From positions 1,116,001 through 1,180,000 of the forward strand of contig NZ_CP047225.1 in NCBI RefSeq assembly GCF_012220205.1: a stretch of 64,000 nucleotides of DNA, given 5' to 3'. Made by a program: the position numbers and the translations under genes. This DNA comes from Mycoplasmopsis gallinacea. Lineage in GTDB: Bacteria > Bacillota_I > Bacilli_A > Mycoplasmatales > Metamycoplasmataceae. Shown here piece by piece: positions 1 to 11,874 of this stretch (position 1 is its first letter; each line of letters begins with the position of its first letter). The notes beneath the pieces are model-generated. The model did no database searches. It saw only the letters and a list, made by a program, of their open reading frames with translations, and had not been told where the DNA came from.

Positions 1-175
1 AAAGCTTGAACAAAGATGCATCAATATGATTGCGGATATGGCTAAAATTTCGTATGAAGAAGCTCAAAAATCTTTCAATCTTACTCGCAATGTTGTAATT
101 TCTCTTTATATGATTTTGGATAAATTATCCTTAGAGAAAGCTAAAGCTAAATATGCCAAAAATTATCAAAATTAA
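1..175 (+). CDS. murQ: N-acetylmuramic acid 6-phosphate etherase, C-terminal end (partial)
   Basis: Only the last 57 codons are in the window (frame starting at base 2, stop TAA 173-175). The visible peptide is helical, with the pattern KLEQRCINMIADMAKISYEE followed by a NVVISLYMILDKLSLEKAKA helix. This matches the C-terminal small domain of MurQ, where a UBA-like motif (ERAVRIV...EEA...AIVMI) closes the protein. MurQ converts MurNAc-6-P to GlcNAc-6-P plus D-lactate in the cytoplasm. A wall-less organism would use it for scavenged host or bacterial sugars, which fits the amino-sugar and uronate locus facing it. It converges on the lipoprotein gene at 213 and shares a terminator with it. The identification rests on the tail only. 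Confidence 0.6.
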   Translation, partial: KLEQRCINMIADMAKISYEEAQKSFNLTRNVVISLYMILDKLSLEKAKAKYAKNYQN

Positions 176-205
176 AAAACGGGAGCATTTATGCTCTCGT
201 TTTTA
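175..205. terminator. bidirectional rho-independent terminator
   Basis: A hairpin with arms at 179-187 and 192-200 (CGGGAGCA / TGCTCTCG with one G-U) has A-runs on the left and T-runs on the right. It can therefore end murQ on the + strand and the long glycosaminoglycan operon on the minus strand. Confidence 0.8.
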
Positions 206-212
206 TCTTTAA

Positions 213-3200
213 TTAGTTTCCATTATTTGTAAGAATGGTTTTGAATTTATTTTGCAATCAACCTGAAACGCTTGATAATTTAGCAAATTCTGATGCATTC
301 ATTCCTGCAAGGTATTCTTTCATTTTATTACCAAGAGTTTTATCTTTTGTTTGGTTTTCAGCAAGAAGTAATAATGAAAGAACTTCAATTGATTTTTTAG
401 CAACTTCATCATTTGCTTTAAGGTTTTCTTTTGAGAATAATTGTCCATCAGCAACTAAAGTAGCAACATGTTGTAATAACTTATTAAGCCCTTCAATGTA
501 TTTATCTTCAACTTTTGAATCTACATGGATAAAGTTTGTAAGTAAACGAATGAAGTCAACTGGGTTATAAGTGTTGTTTTGATTTTCAATTGTACTATCT
601 GTGAATCATTTATCTGATTTAATTAATTCTTCAATTAATAATCCTAAATTATCAAATGATTCTTTAATTTTGTCTGAATCTTTTGTGAATGTAAGTGCAA
701 TTAATTTAGGAAGTACAATGTTTTTCATATGTGCTGGGTTGTTAATGAATTTACCACTAACATATGCATATTGATTTTTAGGTGTTTTATTATATAAAGC
801 AATATTTGGGATGTAGTAATTAATTGCTTTAGCAAATTTATCTACTACAGTTGGGTTATATAATGTTAATCCATATACAAAACTTTCACTAAAGTCATTT
901 GGTATTTGAGTCATTCATACCGCATACTCTCCATTAGCGCTTGTTGCATCATTTTGAATATCATCTCCATTAGGAGCATAGTAATAATCTGTGAAGAATT
1001 TATCCATAAAGTTGTTCATAAAATCTTTTAGTTTTTCAGTTTGAATGTTTTGATCACCATTTATAAGAAGGTTTGCAAGTTTATTATATTGGCTAGCAAC
1101 TTTTCTTATAATTTCTAAAGCATCTTTGTTTCTTGCTGAACTTTCATTTCTTGTGATGTCTAGAAGTTTCTTAGCTTCTGTTAATCCTGTATTTTCAGAT
1201 TTAGCTTCAGCAACTGCATAAAGCATTAAGGCAACTGGGTTTGCAATAACTTTAGCTTCTTCTTCACTTGCATCTGTTTTTTCTTTTAATGCAAATAATT
1301 TTTCAACAACTTTTTTATCAGTTTCATTTGCAGCACCAAATTTATGTGCAAGAGCTTTTTTAGCTGTATTAACAAGGATTTGTTCAACAAGTTTTTCTCT
1401 CATTGTATCAAGACCTAAATTATTGACTTTTACATTTGTAAATGAGTAAGATTTTTCAACTGTACCTTTTGTTAATTTAAATGAATAATCAACTGTTGAA
1501 GAGTAAATAGATTTAACTGTAATAGTTTGATCACTAAGACTATATCCTTGTGGAGCAGTTAATGTTAATTTTGCAACTTCATCTGATTTAATTAATTCAA
1601 TATTTTCAATTGGTGTAGCTGAATCACTTGAAGCTAAAGCTACTTTGTTAGAATCTGCATCCATTCTCGCTTCTGTTGTTTGGAATCCAGTAATTGTAAC
1701 TTCTTTAGATTGTTCTTGTCCATTAAGTGCAAGTTTTAAAGTAACTTTTAATGAACCTGCAACGTCATTTGGTTCAAGTGTCAATGTTTTAGTAATGTTA
1801 TTATCATCTGAATGTGTATATGTAACTGTTAATTCACCTTCAGTGACTTCTGAAGCTAATTTAGCTGATTTACCTTCTTCACTTGTTAATGTTACAGAAG
1901 CACTATCAATAGCTTCTTTTAATTTTTTAGCAAAATCTTCAGTTTTGAATCCTGAAATTTCAATTGTTTTACTTGCACTTAAATCATCTTTTGTAAGTGT
2001 AAGTTTAACACTTAATTTTCCTTCTTGTTGATTTGGAGTTAATTCTAATGATGTACTTCCAAATCCACTTTCACTAGGAGTTACAACTAAATCTGTTTGT
2101 TGCACTTCATTTGCAAAGTGCTCAGCTTTTTGATATGTTGAAACTAATTCAACTTTTGTTTCAGTGCTATTAACAATAGCATCTAATTTAGCTTGAGTTG
2201 TTAAGAAACCATTAAATGAAAAGTCTTTTGATTTTTCTTGACCTTTGTATGTAAGTTTTAAAGTAACTGTTAATGTTCCAGCTTTATCGTCAGCAACAAG
2301 TGATAATTCTTTTGCAATTCCATTTTCTGAATCTGTATATGTAACTGTTAAATCGGATTGAGTTACACTTGAAGCTAATTTAGTTGATTTTGAATCTTCA
2401 TTATTTAATGTTACGCTAGCACTATCAAGAGCCGCTTGTAATTTAGATGCATCTTCTTGACTTGGTGTTTTAAACCCAACAAATTCAACATCTTTAGTAG
2501 CTTCTACACCATCTTTTGAAAGTTTAATTGTGACAGTTAATTTAGCTTCATCTACGTTTGGAGTTAAAGTTAAATCTGAATTACCATAAGTAGTATCACT
2601 GAGATTTAATGTTAAGTTATCTTTTTGAACTTCACTTGAAAGGTGTTCTGATTTTACGTACCCTTCTTGTAATGTAACTGTTGTTGCTTGGTCATTAAGA
2701 ATAGCATTTAATTTAGCTTGTGTTGTTAAGAATCCTTCAAGCACAACATCTTTAGAAGCACTTACACCATCTTTTGAAAGTTTAACTGTAACAGTTAATT
2801 TACCTTGAGCATCATTTGCAACTAATGTTAATTCTGATGTTCCAAAATCATTTTCGCTAAGAGTTAATTGTAAGTTATCTTTAGCTACTTGGCTTGGAAG
2901 GTGAGTAGCTTTATCATAGCTATCTTTTAATGTAAGTGTGGTTGCTTCGTTATTAACGATAGCAGATAATTTAGCTTGAGTTGTTAAGAAAGCTTCAATT
3001 GTAAGCGATTTAGCTTCTTCTAATTGTTCATATCTTTCTTTGTAATTTACTACAAGTTTTCCTTCTAAATCATTTGGAGCTAACACTACATCAGCAACAG
3101 TCACACCATTTGTAGCACTTAATTTAAGTGATTCTGTTGTAACACTTGAAGGAAGAACATTAGCTTTTGACTCTGCGTTTTCATATCCATGTTGCACTTC

Positions 3201-5723
3201 GTGTGCTGGGAATTCTGAAGCTTGTTGTTTAACTCATGCTTGAGTTTTTGTAAATTCAATTACTGGTGATAGATCATTAGTTCTATCTTTAATTTTTAAA
3301 GTAACAACTAAGTTGTTTCCTTCACCTTTTGCTACTGAAATTTGATAGTCTTCATATTTATTTACAAATGTTTCACCGTTAGTAACTAATTTTTTAGTTA
3401 CATAGTATTCTGTAAATTTAGCTTCATTATAGAATGATTTTTCATTAAATGTTTTATTGAATTTAGCAACATAAGCGTCAATATCAGTTCCAAATTCTTC
3501 TGGATTAAGGCTAAGATTATTAACTCTAGCTTGTCTGTGAAGAATTTGTTCATCGAAGTAACTTGAAAAAGTATTTAAGCTAGCTAAAGTTTCAGCAGCT
3601 TTAAGGAATTTAACTGCAGTATACACATCATTCGAACCAAGATAGGTTTCATAAAGCGCATTTCCGTAGGTTACATATTTATCACCAAGCTCACTAACTG
3701 CAAATGCAAGATCATTGTAGTTAGTGTAATATTCTTGGTTAAATTGAATTAATTTGTAAATGTTTCTGATGTTGTTTGTGAAGTTTTTGTCAAATTGATC
3801 TTGAGCAAATTTACCTGCATCAATTAAGTTGTGGTATGCTGTAACAATTTCTTTATCAAAGACAAATGTTTCTTCAGTTGGCTGATCATGCATAAGAGCG
3901 AACATTTTAGCAATAATTAATTCAGCAATGTGGCTTGGATTATCAACATTTTTAAGTCCATAAGTCATTTTACTTTGGGGAAGTGGTGAATATTTAGTAA
4001 AGTCACTTACAAAGTAGTTAATTACTTTTGCTCCTTTAGCTAAAAGTTCATTCGAAAAGCTTCCGCTTCTATTTGCTAAGTTTCTAGCTAAATATGAAGG
4101 CATTGAAATATATCAAAGTCCATATGGTCCAAATTCTTCTTGAACTTTACCTTCTACTGCATTTCCGTAGTAGTATTTGGTTAAAAGATCTTCAAAGAAT
4201 CCTTCAAGGAAAGTTTTTAAAGCTTCAACTTTAAAACTTTCATCACTTGTTTCACTTTGATTAAGTCAGTTAAGGATTAAAAGGTTTCCTTTAAGTTCAG
4301 GGAAAATTAAGCTAAGAACTGTTTTTTCATTGTTAAAGTCACGAACTTTTTTAGCTTCATCTTTATACATTGGTGTATTGTATGCAGCTAATTGTTTAAA
4401 TTCTTCGTATTTACCTAAAACATAGAAGTATGTTGCAACTTTATCTTTAGCAATTTCAGCTTCTTCAGCTGTTTTATCTGTTTTGTTGATAAAAGCTAAA
4501 AGTTTGTCTTTTAAGCTAATAATTTTTGCATCTTTAGCTTTAGCATCGTGAATTTTTGAGTAAATATTAAGGTATTTATTGTATAAAGCATCTCCATCAC
4601 TTTGTTTTTGGATTTGGAATTCTTTATGGAATAAAAGCTTGATTCCTTCGTTTTCTAAAATAAATTGTGCTTTTACTTTACCTGTAAATGGTGAAATTAT
4701 ATATGAAGGTTCTAAAACATTTACACCTTCAGTCTGTGTAGTTAAAGTGAATTTTGTAATGTTTTCACGGATTGATTTAGCTTGTGCAATATCGCTATTA
4801 TCTGACATTCTAAGCGCAATATTTGCAAGTGCTTGTTTAATTTTTTCAGGAGCAGCAGCAAGTTTACCTGCTTCATCTAATTCAGCAAATCCACCAATTT
4901 CAACTTCTTTTGTATTTTCAGTAGCACCTTCACCATCTTTAATTTTGAATGACACTTTTAAGGTTGTGTTATTTACTACTGTAAGAGCTAAATTGTCAAC
5001 TTCGCTTGAAATATCAGCTCCGTTATACGTAAAAGTAAGATCTTCTTTTTTTACAAAATCAGCTGATTTTGTAGCTTTATCAAATTCAGATTTAAGGCCC
5101 ACTTTAACAAATTCAAGTTTAGCGTCTGACTCTTTAAATCCTTCCATATTTGGGTAATCTAAAGTCACAGAAGTTGATTTAATATCGTATTTTTCGTTTA
5201 CTTCCAGTTTTTTAGAAAGATCAACTACATAAAAGTTTAATTTTAATTTTGAGTTAACAATTTCAGCAGTTGTGTAGTATCCGTAAAAAGAAATAAATAA
5301 TTTGTTCTCGTTAGTTACAAAGCTTGGTAATGTGTTTTGCATTAAAAGTGCTGAATTGCTGATGTATGATTTATCAATTGCATCAGTTTCATTATCACGA
5401 TTAAATGGTAATTTGTTTGTTGAAGACTTAAAGGTTTTGTTGTATTCTTTAACAAAATCAATAATCGGTGTTTTATTTGCTTTTGTTAAATTAAGTTTGA
5501 TGTTTTTGAAAATAGAATCAATAGCAATTGCTCTTGATTGTTTTTCGTACTCATTTTCAGCTTTTGCATCAAGACCTGGTTTATTTGAAGGTAATGATCA
5601 AGTATCTCCACCACTATTTTGGTTAACTGATTTAAAATCACATGAAGCAAAAAATAAACTAGTTGCTAAAATTGATGAAGATGTTGCTAATGTTAATTTA
5701 ACAAGTTTCTTTGACTTTGACAT
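213..5723 (-). CDS. giant lipoprotein (1836 aa) with two degenerate PL8-lyase-like toroids and Lipoprotein_17 repeats
   Basis: Read with TGA as Trp this is a single frame from ATG 5723 to TAA 213. The N-terminus is a lysine-rich lipoprotein signal ending LATSLFFASC, so residue 26-28 should carry the lipid and the protein should sit on the outer membrane face. Residues about 450-800 and 1440-1836 are alpha-helical modules that resemble each other and the alpha-toroid of the lyase encoded just upstream. Both have a short Trp-x-x-x-x-Pro element, an INY(F/Y) element, and then a motif resembling the lyase TGANVIDN (YGLKNVDN near residue 588; VSGKFINN near 1655). The lyase catalytic Asn is Lys in both. 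In the second module the His and Tyr pair becomes Gln1715 and Phe1724 at the same 9-residue spacing. Residues about 857-1352 hold Lipoprotein_17 repeats. It starts 4 bases after the lyase gene, with an AGGGG ribosome site, so it is the last gene of the operon. I infer a non-catalytic polymer-binding or adhesin role. Confidence 0.75.
1668..3155 (-). repeat. six tandem Lipoprotein_17-type repeats inside the giant lipoprotein
   Basis: About six units of 80-88 residues occupy residues ~857-1352. Each has a sequence like LTTQAKLxAIVN at its head, a (L/V)xSxVxxxDLxL(T) core and a G(K/T)LTVT(V/L)KLxxxG strand, and ends in a Gly-Phe. Two subtypes alternate: LTTQAKL units and KTxxxxxxKLxxALDSASVTL units. 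A further diverged copy lies near residues 195-280. This is the pattern of Lipoprotein_17-related variable surface proteins in mycoplasmas. High identity between units makes repeat-number variation by recombination plausible. Confidence 0.75.
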
Positions 5724-5727
5724 AATA

Positions 5728-8700
5728 TTATTCCCCTTTTTGTCTTACTTTTACATTAAATCACACGTTGTGTTTTTCACCATTGTAATCAGCAATTGAG
5801 TTGTACATGTCAACTCTCATACCTTTAAGTTCTGGTGAAGCAAATACTTCAGCACTATCTTTAATATTTGCGTATTTAATTTTTGGGTTAGTTACTTTTC
5901 TTACTCCAGCATCTGAGTAATCTGGTTTTGATCCGTATTGAACTTCAATATCAGCACCAAAGATTACATATGAGTTTTTGCTTGAGTAATCTGATGAGCT
6001 AACTACTTCTCAAGAATTATCATCTTTAACTTTAATTACCATTGTTGTAGGTTCAAAGAAGTGAATTTTTCCAATTCCGTCAATATCAATTCCTTTTTCG
6101 GTTTTCTCTTTGTATTCTTGATCTACACCAAATCTCACTCTGGCTTCAATTTGTTCCACAAATGAAGAAACAAAGTAGTATTTTTCACTTCCTTTGGTGT
6201 ATCTTGCCACGATGTAATCACGGTTGTTTGTAAGGATTTCAAAATTGTTAAGAACTTTTTTGTACTTATCTAATTTACTTGCATCATAGTTTGGAATTTG
6301 TGAGTAAGCAAACTTTTCACTAGCTGCATCGACATGTTTCATTGCAAGGTATACAAACTCATTTGATAATTTATCAGGCTTTTTCTGTAATGTTAATGTA
6401 TCATTTGCAATCACTGCATATTTAGAATTTGTTGCTTTTCTAGCTTCAATATTTTCCTCTTTACCAGTTAAGATCATGTATGCATTAGTTTCGTTAGAAA
6501 CGTTATCTCTAATAATGTAATTTTGAAGGTATTTATTATCGTTTAATTTTACTTTTTCAAGTGAAATCTCACCATCTGTACGTGAACCATCTTTAGTTAA
6601 TTTTCTAACTTCAATGTTTGTGAAAATACCTTTTCCATCCGAAGTTGGACGTTTAGCATCTTTATCATTTTGATCAACATTTCCAACAACGATTAATTGA
6701 CCATCAATCATGAAGTATGCTTTATAGGTAGCAAGTGAATTATTTCAGTTAGATACACGAGCTTTAACAAATCCAAGCCCATCTTTTAAAATACCATTGT
6801 TGTATGAATGGTTGGTTCTAAGTGAGATAGATTCTTCAATAAATTTACGTTTATTTTCAAGGTTTTTAAGCATTGCGTTGTAAGCATTTTTAGCTTGCTC
6901 AATAGCTGCTTGTTCAGCAGGGACATCACTTTTTCATCTTTGTGGATTAACTCCATATTTAGAAATGATGTCTTTGTTAAATTCGAATCTATCAATGTCA
7001 TCAAATTGTGTTGCATGAAACACACTAGTTCCAGGAATTCTATCACGATCTACAGTTAAGTAGAAATTATCAGCATATGGTTCATTATTTGCTTCAGTAT
7101 GAAGAAGCACAGCACCATCTGTGTAGTAATATGAATCTACGTTTTCACCTAAAGTAGCTTCAGTAAATCCAATTTTGTTTCCATGGAATGCGATGTTAAT
7201 CATAAAGTCATTAACACCATTTTCATTTGTGTGTTTTCAAACATAACGATCTTGTGCTTTTGAAAATACCATTCCATTGTTTTGAATAGCTAAATCAGCT
7301 CCACCACTAACATTTGGCTTAGTTTTATCGTTAAATGCACTTGCTGATGGTTGCTTGTATTCTGAGTTATAAATTGTTTCGTAGTATCTTCAATCAATTG
7401 CAGCTCTAGCTGCATCAACTTCAGCTTGATTATCAGTTCAATCAGCTAAATATTCATTTGGCTTGTTGTTTTTGTAATCATCAGTATATCTTTTTAATCT
7501 TGTGATAAACACTGATCTAACTTTATATTTTCCACCAATTTTGTCAATATCTGCAGCGCTAAAGTGTCCAACTTGTTCTTTAATGAACTTACGTAATTTT
7601 CCTCTGTAAGCAATTGGAGCATATTCATCATCAAAGAATGTTAAAGCACCTAAAATGTTAAGTCCTTTTTGCTTATCTGAGTAATTATCACGAGCAATTG
7701 AACGTCCATTTAAACCATCTGAAATAGAAGCTTTATACATATATGGCATAAGTGAAAGTTCGATAAATTGGTAAAGTTTTTGGAAACGTCTATCTTCTGA
7801 AAGGTCTAAAACAGTTCCTTTAAAGTATGAAACAATGTCAGCCATACCTGTAAAAAGAACTTCACCATAGCTTCCTGTATATGGAAGGTTATCGTGTTGG
7901 ATAAATGAACCATCGTAGTAGAATCCATCTAAATGATTTACAAATTCTCTAAATAAGTTGTCATATAAAGCTTCGATTGCATCATTAATTTTGTCTTGGT
8001 TTTGACCTAAAATGTTTGCAAGAAGAATTGGTTTGGCATTATCGATAACATTAGCACCAGTTTGAAGACGTTTTTTAGTAACTGGCACAAAGTTTAAAAT
8101 AGCTGTTTTTGCAGCTCCACCATAACGAGCGTTAGGTAAAAAGTAGTTAATTCCACCAGTTCATGATTTTAATTTAGCTTCATATCTAGAAGCAAGAGTT
8201 TTATCACCAGAAGTAAGTTCATCATTATATACTTTGAAAAGCACAACCATAAGTTTAGTTAAATCACGAGGAATTCCAATTTCATAGAATCATCAGTTAA
8301 CAAATTGTTGTTGTCCTTCAAAGAAGTAGTTTTTAGCAAGGTCATCCATAATTGCTGTAATGATGTTTTTAAGCTCTTCTGAATGGTATCAAGGGTTCTC
8401 TTTACCTGAAGAGTTTCTTTCAAGTAAGTAACTTTGAGCTAAAATAAGTAATTTTTGAACTGCTGTTCTTACATACTGAGCATCTGAATAACCAGGTTCT
8501 TTAATTGTTCCTTTTTCAAGGTCTTTAAGTTGTTGTTTTTCTTTTCTATAAATAAGCTCATTAGCTTGTTGAATCGCTAAATCTTCACGGTTTTTTCTTT
8601 TAAGCGCAATTTCTTGGGCTGTATCAGTTTCAGCAATTGTTACACCATTATCAAAAGTTGATGCATAGTAGAAGTTTGCAAGTGGGTTTTTAGCAAAAAC

Positions 8701-9516
8701 ACCTACATTGTATTTTTTGATGATTTTATCTGATCAGCTAATTGCGTTATTAAGGTCTTTAATTGATTTTTCATCAAGGTTAGAAAGTGGTGTATCACCA
8801 CTTGTGTATTGGTCACTTAAATAAGCTGTTCCTTGTGAAACTAAAATGTTATTAACAATTTTGTTGTATTGTTCAAGTGTAAGAATTTCGTATTTTTTAA
8901 ACCCATCAATTTTAACGGTCATTTCACCGCTAAGTCCTGATTTATCTCTAGCTTCAATATACACATATAAAGTTCTTGAGTATTTTTTAATTGTTTCAAG
9001 AATTTCAGCTTTTACTGCTTCTTTTTCTTTATTCGCAGCTGCATTATATTTAGCTAAAAGCTCATCATGCATTTGTAATGAGATAAATTTAGCTGGATTT
9101 TGCTCATCATTTGCTTGTTTAATTGTTTTTTCTTCTAAAAGTTGCATTACATCTAATTGAGACTCTTGTTTTGAAAGAGTGCTTGCATCAAGAATGTATT
9201 GGAAATCTGAAGGCACTTCTTCATTATCTCAGTATAAGTATGAATAAAGCATTTTCATTTTCTCATTAGCATCAACACCGTTGATTACATTTGCAGCAAC
9301 TATAGCATTAACTGAAGCAACAGCTTCTTCGTTTTTTGTATAAGTCATGTATTTTTGAAGGTCTTTAGCATATTTTGGAATAGGAACTCCATAGACATTG
9401 GCTTTATTTCATTTATATGTAACACCTGTATTATCAGTACATGAAATAGTAGTAGCAGCAATAGCAACTGGAGAAATTGCAGAAAGACTTAAAAATAATT
9501 TAGTTTTTCTTTTCAT
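5728..9516 (-). CDS. surface lipoprotein polysaccharide lyase, family PL8 (hyaluronate/chondroitin AC lyase type), 1262 aa
   Basis: The frame runs from ATG 9516 to TAA 5728 with many TGA=Trp codons. The signal peptide ends AATTISC, so the enzyme should be lipid-anchored outside the cell. The PL8 hallmarks are in order: NWWFYEIGIPRDL (Trp408-Trp409), TGAN with Asn489, DGSFIQHDNLPYTGSYG with His541 and Tyr550, and NGRSIAR with Arg605 and Arg609. The His-to-Tyr gap of 9 and the gaps to Asn and Arg match the catalytic Asn/His/Tyr/Arg set known for streptococcal hyaluronate lyase. RIPGTS at 826-831 matches the (N/D)R(L/I)PGT loop in the central beta-sandwich of the family. PL8 enzymes cleave hyaluronan or chondroitin by beta-elimination to unsaturated disaccharides, exactly what the upstream PTS, GH88 and Kdu genes would consume. 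It starts 4 bases after kdgK with AGGTAAG as ribosome site. Hyaluronan versus chondroitin preference cannot be read from sequence. Confidence 0.9.
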
Positions 9517-9520
9517 AATC

Positions 9521-10522
9521 TTACCTTTCTATTTTGCTTGATTTGTTTGCAACTGAAGTGATTTCATCTCATGAAGCGTTATTGTTATCACCTTCAAAGA
9601 TATTTTTGATTGCATAAGCATTACGAGCGTTTTTGATAATTGATTCATTATCCAAGTTTTTAAGAAGTGAGCTTAAAAATGCTCCCGCAAATGAATCACC
9701 TGAACCAATTGGATATTTGTCATTATATGTAACATAATCGGTTTCATAAAATTGACCATCTTTGTATAAAAGACCTTTAACGTGAGCTTTATCATCTTTT
9801 TTGAATTTAAATGGTGTAATTACTACTTTAATATTTGGATAGTTTTGAATCATTTGTGATACTGCATTTGCAAAATACTCTTTTGAAAGTTCACCAACTA
9901 CTGGTGTGTAAGTATCTTCAATTCAACCAATAACTACGTCGCTAAGAGCTACAAATGGCTCCGCAACCTCTTTAAATTGCTCAAAGCTATCTCAAAGTTT
10001 GCTACGGTAATTTAAATCAAATACAATTGTGATATTTTTGCTTTTAGCTTGCTCTAATAACTTAAGTAAATAAGCATTAAAAGCATCGTTAATTGCGATT
10101 GTAATTCCAGAAACATAAATAATAGCTACATCTTTTAAGACGTTTTCAAACTTAGGTTCTAGATCCTTAATAAGTGCATATGAGCTGTATTTACGGTCAT
10201 AAAATACTTTTAAGTTATTAAAATCAGTTTTGTCGATTGTGTAATAAGTTCCAACTCTACCTTCAGAGTGAATTGATACATTTTCAACATTATTAATTTT
10301 TAAATGTGCATTAATAGCTTTAGCAAAAAAGCTATTAAAATCATACACAGTTAAATATTTTGAGCTTCCTGTTCAATTTCCAACGTTAGAAGCTACATTT
10401 AAAGAATCTCCACCAACATAAAAATTAAGTTGGTTGCTTTCTAATGAACTATTTTTTGATGTAGAAAGTCTAACTAAGACTTCACCAATTGAAAGAAGTT
10501 TACCCTGTAATTTTGGTAACAT
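9521..10522 (-). CDS. kdgK: 2-keto-3-deoxygluconate kinase (PfkB family), 333 aa
   Basis: It phosphorylates 2-keto-3-deoxygluconate to KDPG with ATP, the penultimate step of uronate catabolism. Visible PfkB features are an N-terminal substrate loop (FYVGGDSLNVASNVG, residues ~30-44), a central I-V-FDLNYRS segment (~residues 160-168), and near the C-terminus the anion-hole/catalytic motif YPIGSGDSFAGAFLSSLL with the catalytic Asp. Length is normal for the family. The ATG at 10522 lies inside the end of the aldolase gene (23-base overlap) and the stop is 4 bases before the lyase gene, so translation is probably coupled. The flanking aldolase and kduD make KDG kinase much more likely than another PfkB sugar kinase. 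Confidence 0.88.
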
Positions 10523-11123
10523 ATGCTTTGGCGCTTTGAACTTTTTCTTCTAGGGTGCTTCCGGAAATTAAATTCCCACCAACAGAGACAGCTATGCTGC
10601 CTGCTTTGAGTCAATCTAAACAGTTTTCTAAATTAACACCACCTGATGGCATAAATTTAAGATATGGGCACACTTTAGTTAAAGCTGAAATGTAATTTGG
10701 ACCAAGAGTGTTTGAAGGGAATACCTTTAAAACTTTTGCACCCTTAAAATAAGCATTTAAAGCTTCATTAGGAGTAAATACTCCTGGTATATATAAAACT
10801 TCGTTTGCGTTACATCAAGCAAGAACTTCTTCATTAAAAATTGGAGAAACAATAAAATCTGGTTTTTCGTTTTTAACGCTTTCAAGGTTTTCCGTTGTAA
10901 TTACAGTTCCAAAACCAAGCGAAACTTCTGGATAGATGTCCTTGATTTCACGATAAATACGAACATATTCTGGACAAGTGAGTGTAATTTCGATTTGTTT
11001 AACACCACCACTAATGGCAGCAACTATATTGTCATAAGCTTTTTGATAGCTATTTTCACGAATTACTGCTACTAATTTATCTTGTGATAATTTAGTAATA
11101 AGATTATCTAACGTGATAATCAA
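10500..11123 (-). CDS. eda: 2-keto-3-deoxy-6-phosphogluconate (KDPG) aldolase, about 207 aa
   Basis: It splits KDPG into pyruvate and glyceraldehyde-3-phosphate, feeding glycolysis. The class I aldolase pattern is clear: LVAVIRENSYQKA at the N-terminus with the family Arg, GGVKQIEITLTCPE containing the conserved Glu, LGFGTVIT, FIVSPIFNEEVL, YIPGVFTPNEAL, then GAKVLKVFPSNTLGP with the Schiff-base Lys in KVFP, and MPSGGVNLEN. There is no in-frame ATG near the start. The frame opens at TTG 11121-11123, or ATT 11118-11120, right behind a GGAGG that is also the end of kduD. The start is therefore non-AUG or reached by translational coupling, and its exact position is uncertain. It overlaps kduD by 16 bases and kdgK by 23. 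Confidence 0.9.
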
Positions 11124-11872
11124 CCTCCATCAACTGGAATAATTGCTCCATTAATATAGTCACTAGCTTTAGATGCTAAAAATACGATTGTTCCCATAAG
11201 TTCTTCAGTTTTTCCTCAGTGTCCTGCTGGGATTCTTGATAAAATTTCAGCATTTCTTTTTTCATCAGCTCTAATAGGTGCTGTGTTTGCTGTTTCGATG
11301 TATCCTGGAGCAATTGCGTTAACTTGAATGTTTTCACTTGCAAGTTCGTTAGCAAAAGCTTTTGTAAGTCCAGCTACAGCGTGTTTACTTGCTGTATATG
11401 CTGGTACAAATTTTCCACCTTGGAAAGCAAGCATAGAGGCAACGTTAATAATTTTTCCTCCACCTTGTTTTTTCATAACATTAGCAACTTTTTGACTTAA
11501 GAATCAAACAGCGTTTAAGTTAATGTCAATAACTCTGTGTCATGATGTTTCTGAATATTCAAGAAGTGGTTCACGAATAATTGTTCCTGCGTTGTTAATT
11601 AAAACATCGATTCTTCCGAATTTTTCTAATGTTTTTTCAACAAGTGCATCAACATCTTCTTTAAGAGTTAAGTTTCCTTGAACAAGTAAAAGTTCAACAT
11701 TATTTGAATTACAGAATTCTTGAATTTCTGTTACGTTAGCATCAAAGTGGCTAACTACAAGTTTAGCACCTGCATTACCTAAAGCTTTAGCATAAGCAAG
11801 TCCAAGTCCTGTGTTACCACCAGTTACGATGATAACTTTGTCTTTAATAGAAAAATAATCTAAATTAAACAT
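11108..11872 (-). CDS. kduD: 2-deoxy-D-gluconate 3-dehydrogenase / 2,5-diketo-3-deoxygluconate reductase (SDR family), 254 aa
   Basis: It reduces the KduI product to 2-keto-3-deoxygluconate with NAD(P)H. The classical short-chain dehydrogenase layout is complete: FSIKDKVIIVTGGNTGLGLAYA with the TGxxxGxG cofactor site (residues ~18-25), a NNAG motif (~92), catalytic Ser in INVASMLAFQGG, YTASK with catalytic Tyr and Lys (~160), and the tail IPVDGGWLSR, almost identical to the VDGGWLAR ending of known KduD proteins. Length 254 is the usual size. The second-last codons include a TGA read as Trp. It lies 2 bases downstream of the yajC-like gene and overlaps eda. Confidence 0.92.
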
Positions 11873-11874
11873 TT

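Noticed and set aside
1645-5799. Several + strand frames of 110-190 codons opposite the giant lipoprotein
   Set aside because: They mirror the repeats and codon bias of the minus-strand gene and have no ribosome sites; treated as shadows.
213-9516. Apparent string of broken genes or pseudogenes (frames ending every few hundred bases)
   Set aside because: The breaks are all in-frame TGA codons at plausible Trp positions; with the mycoplasma code each lipoprotein is a single continuous frame.
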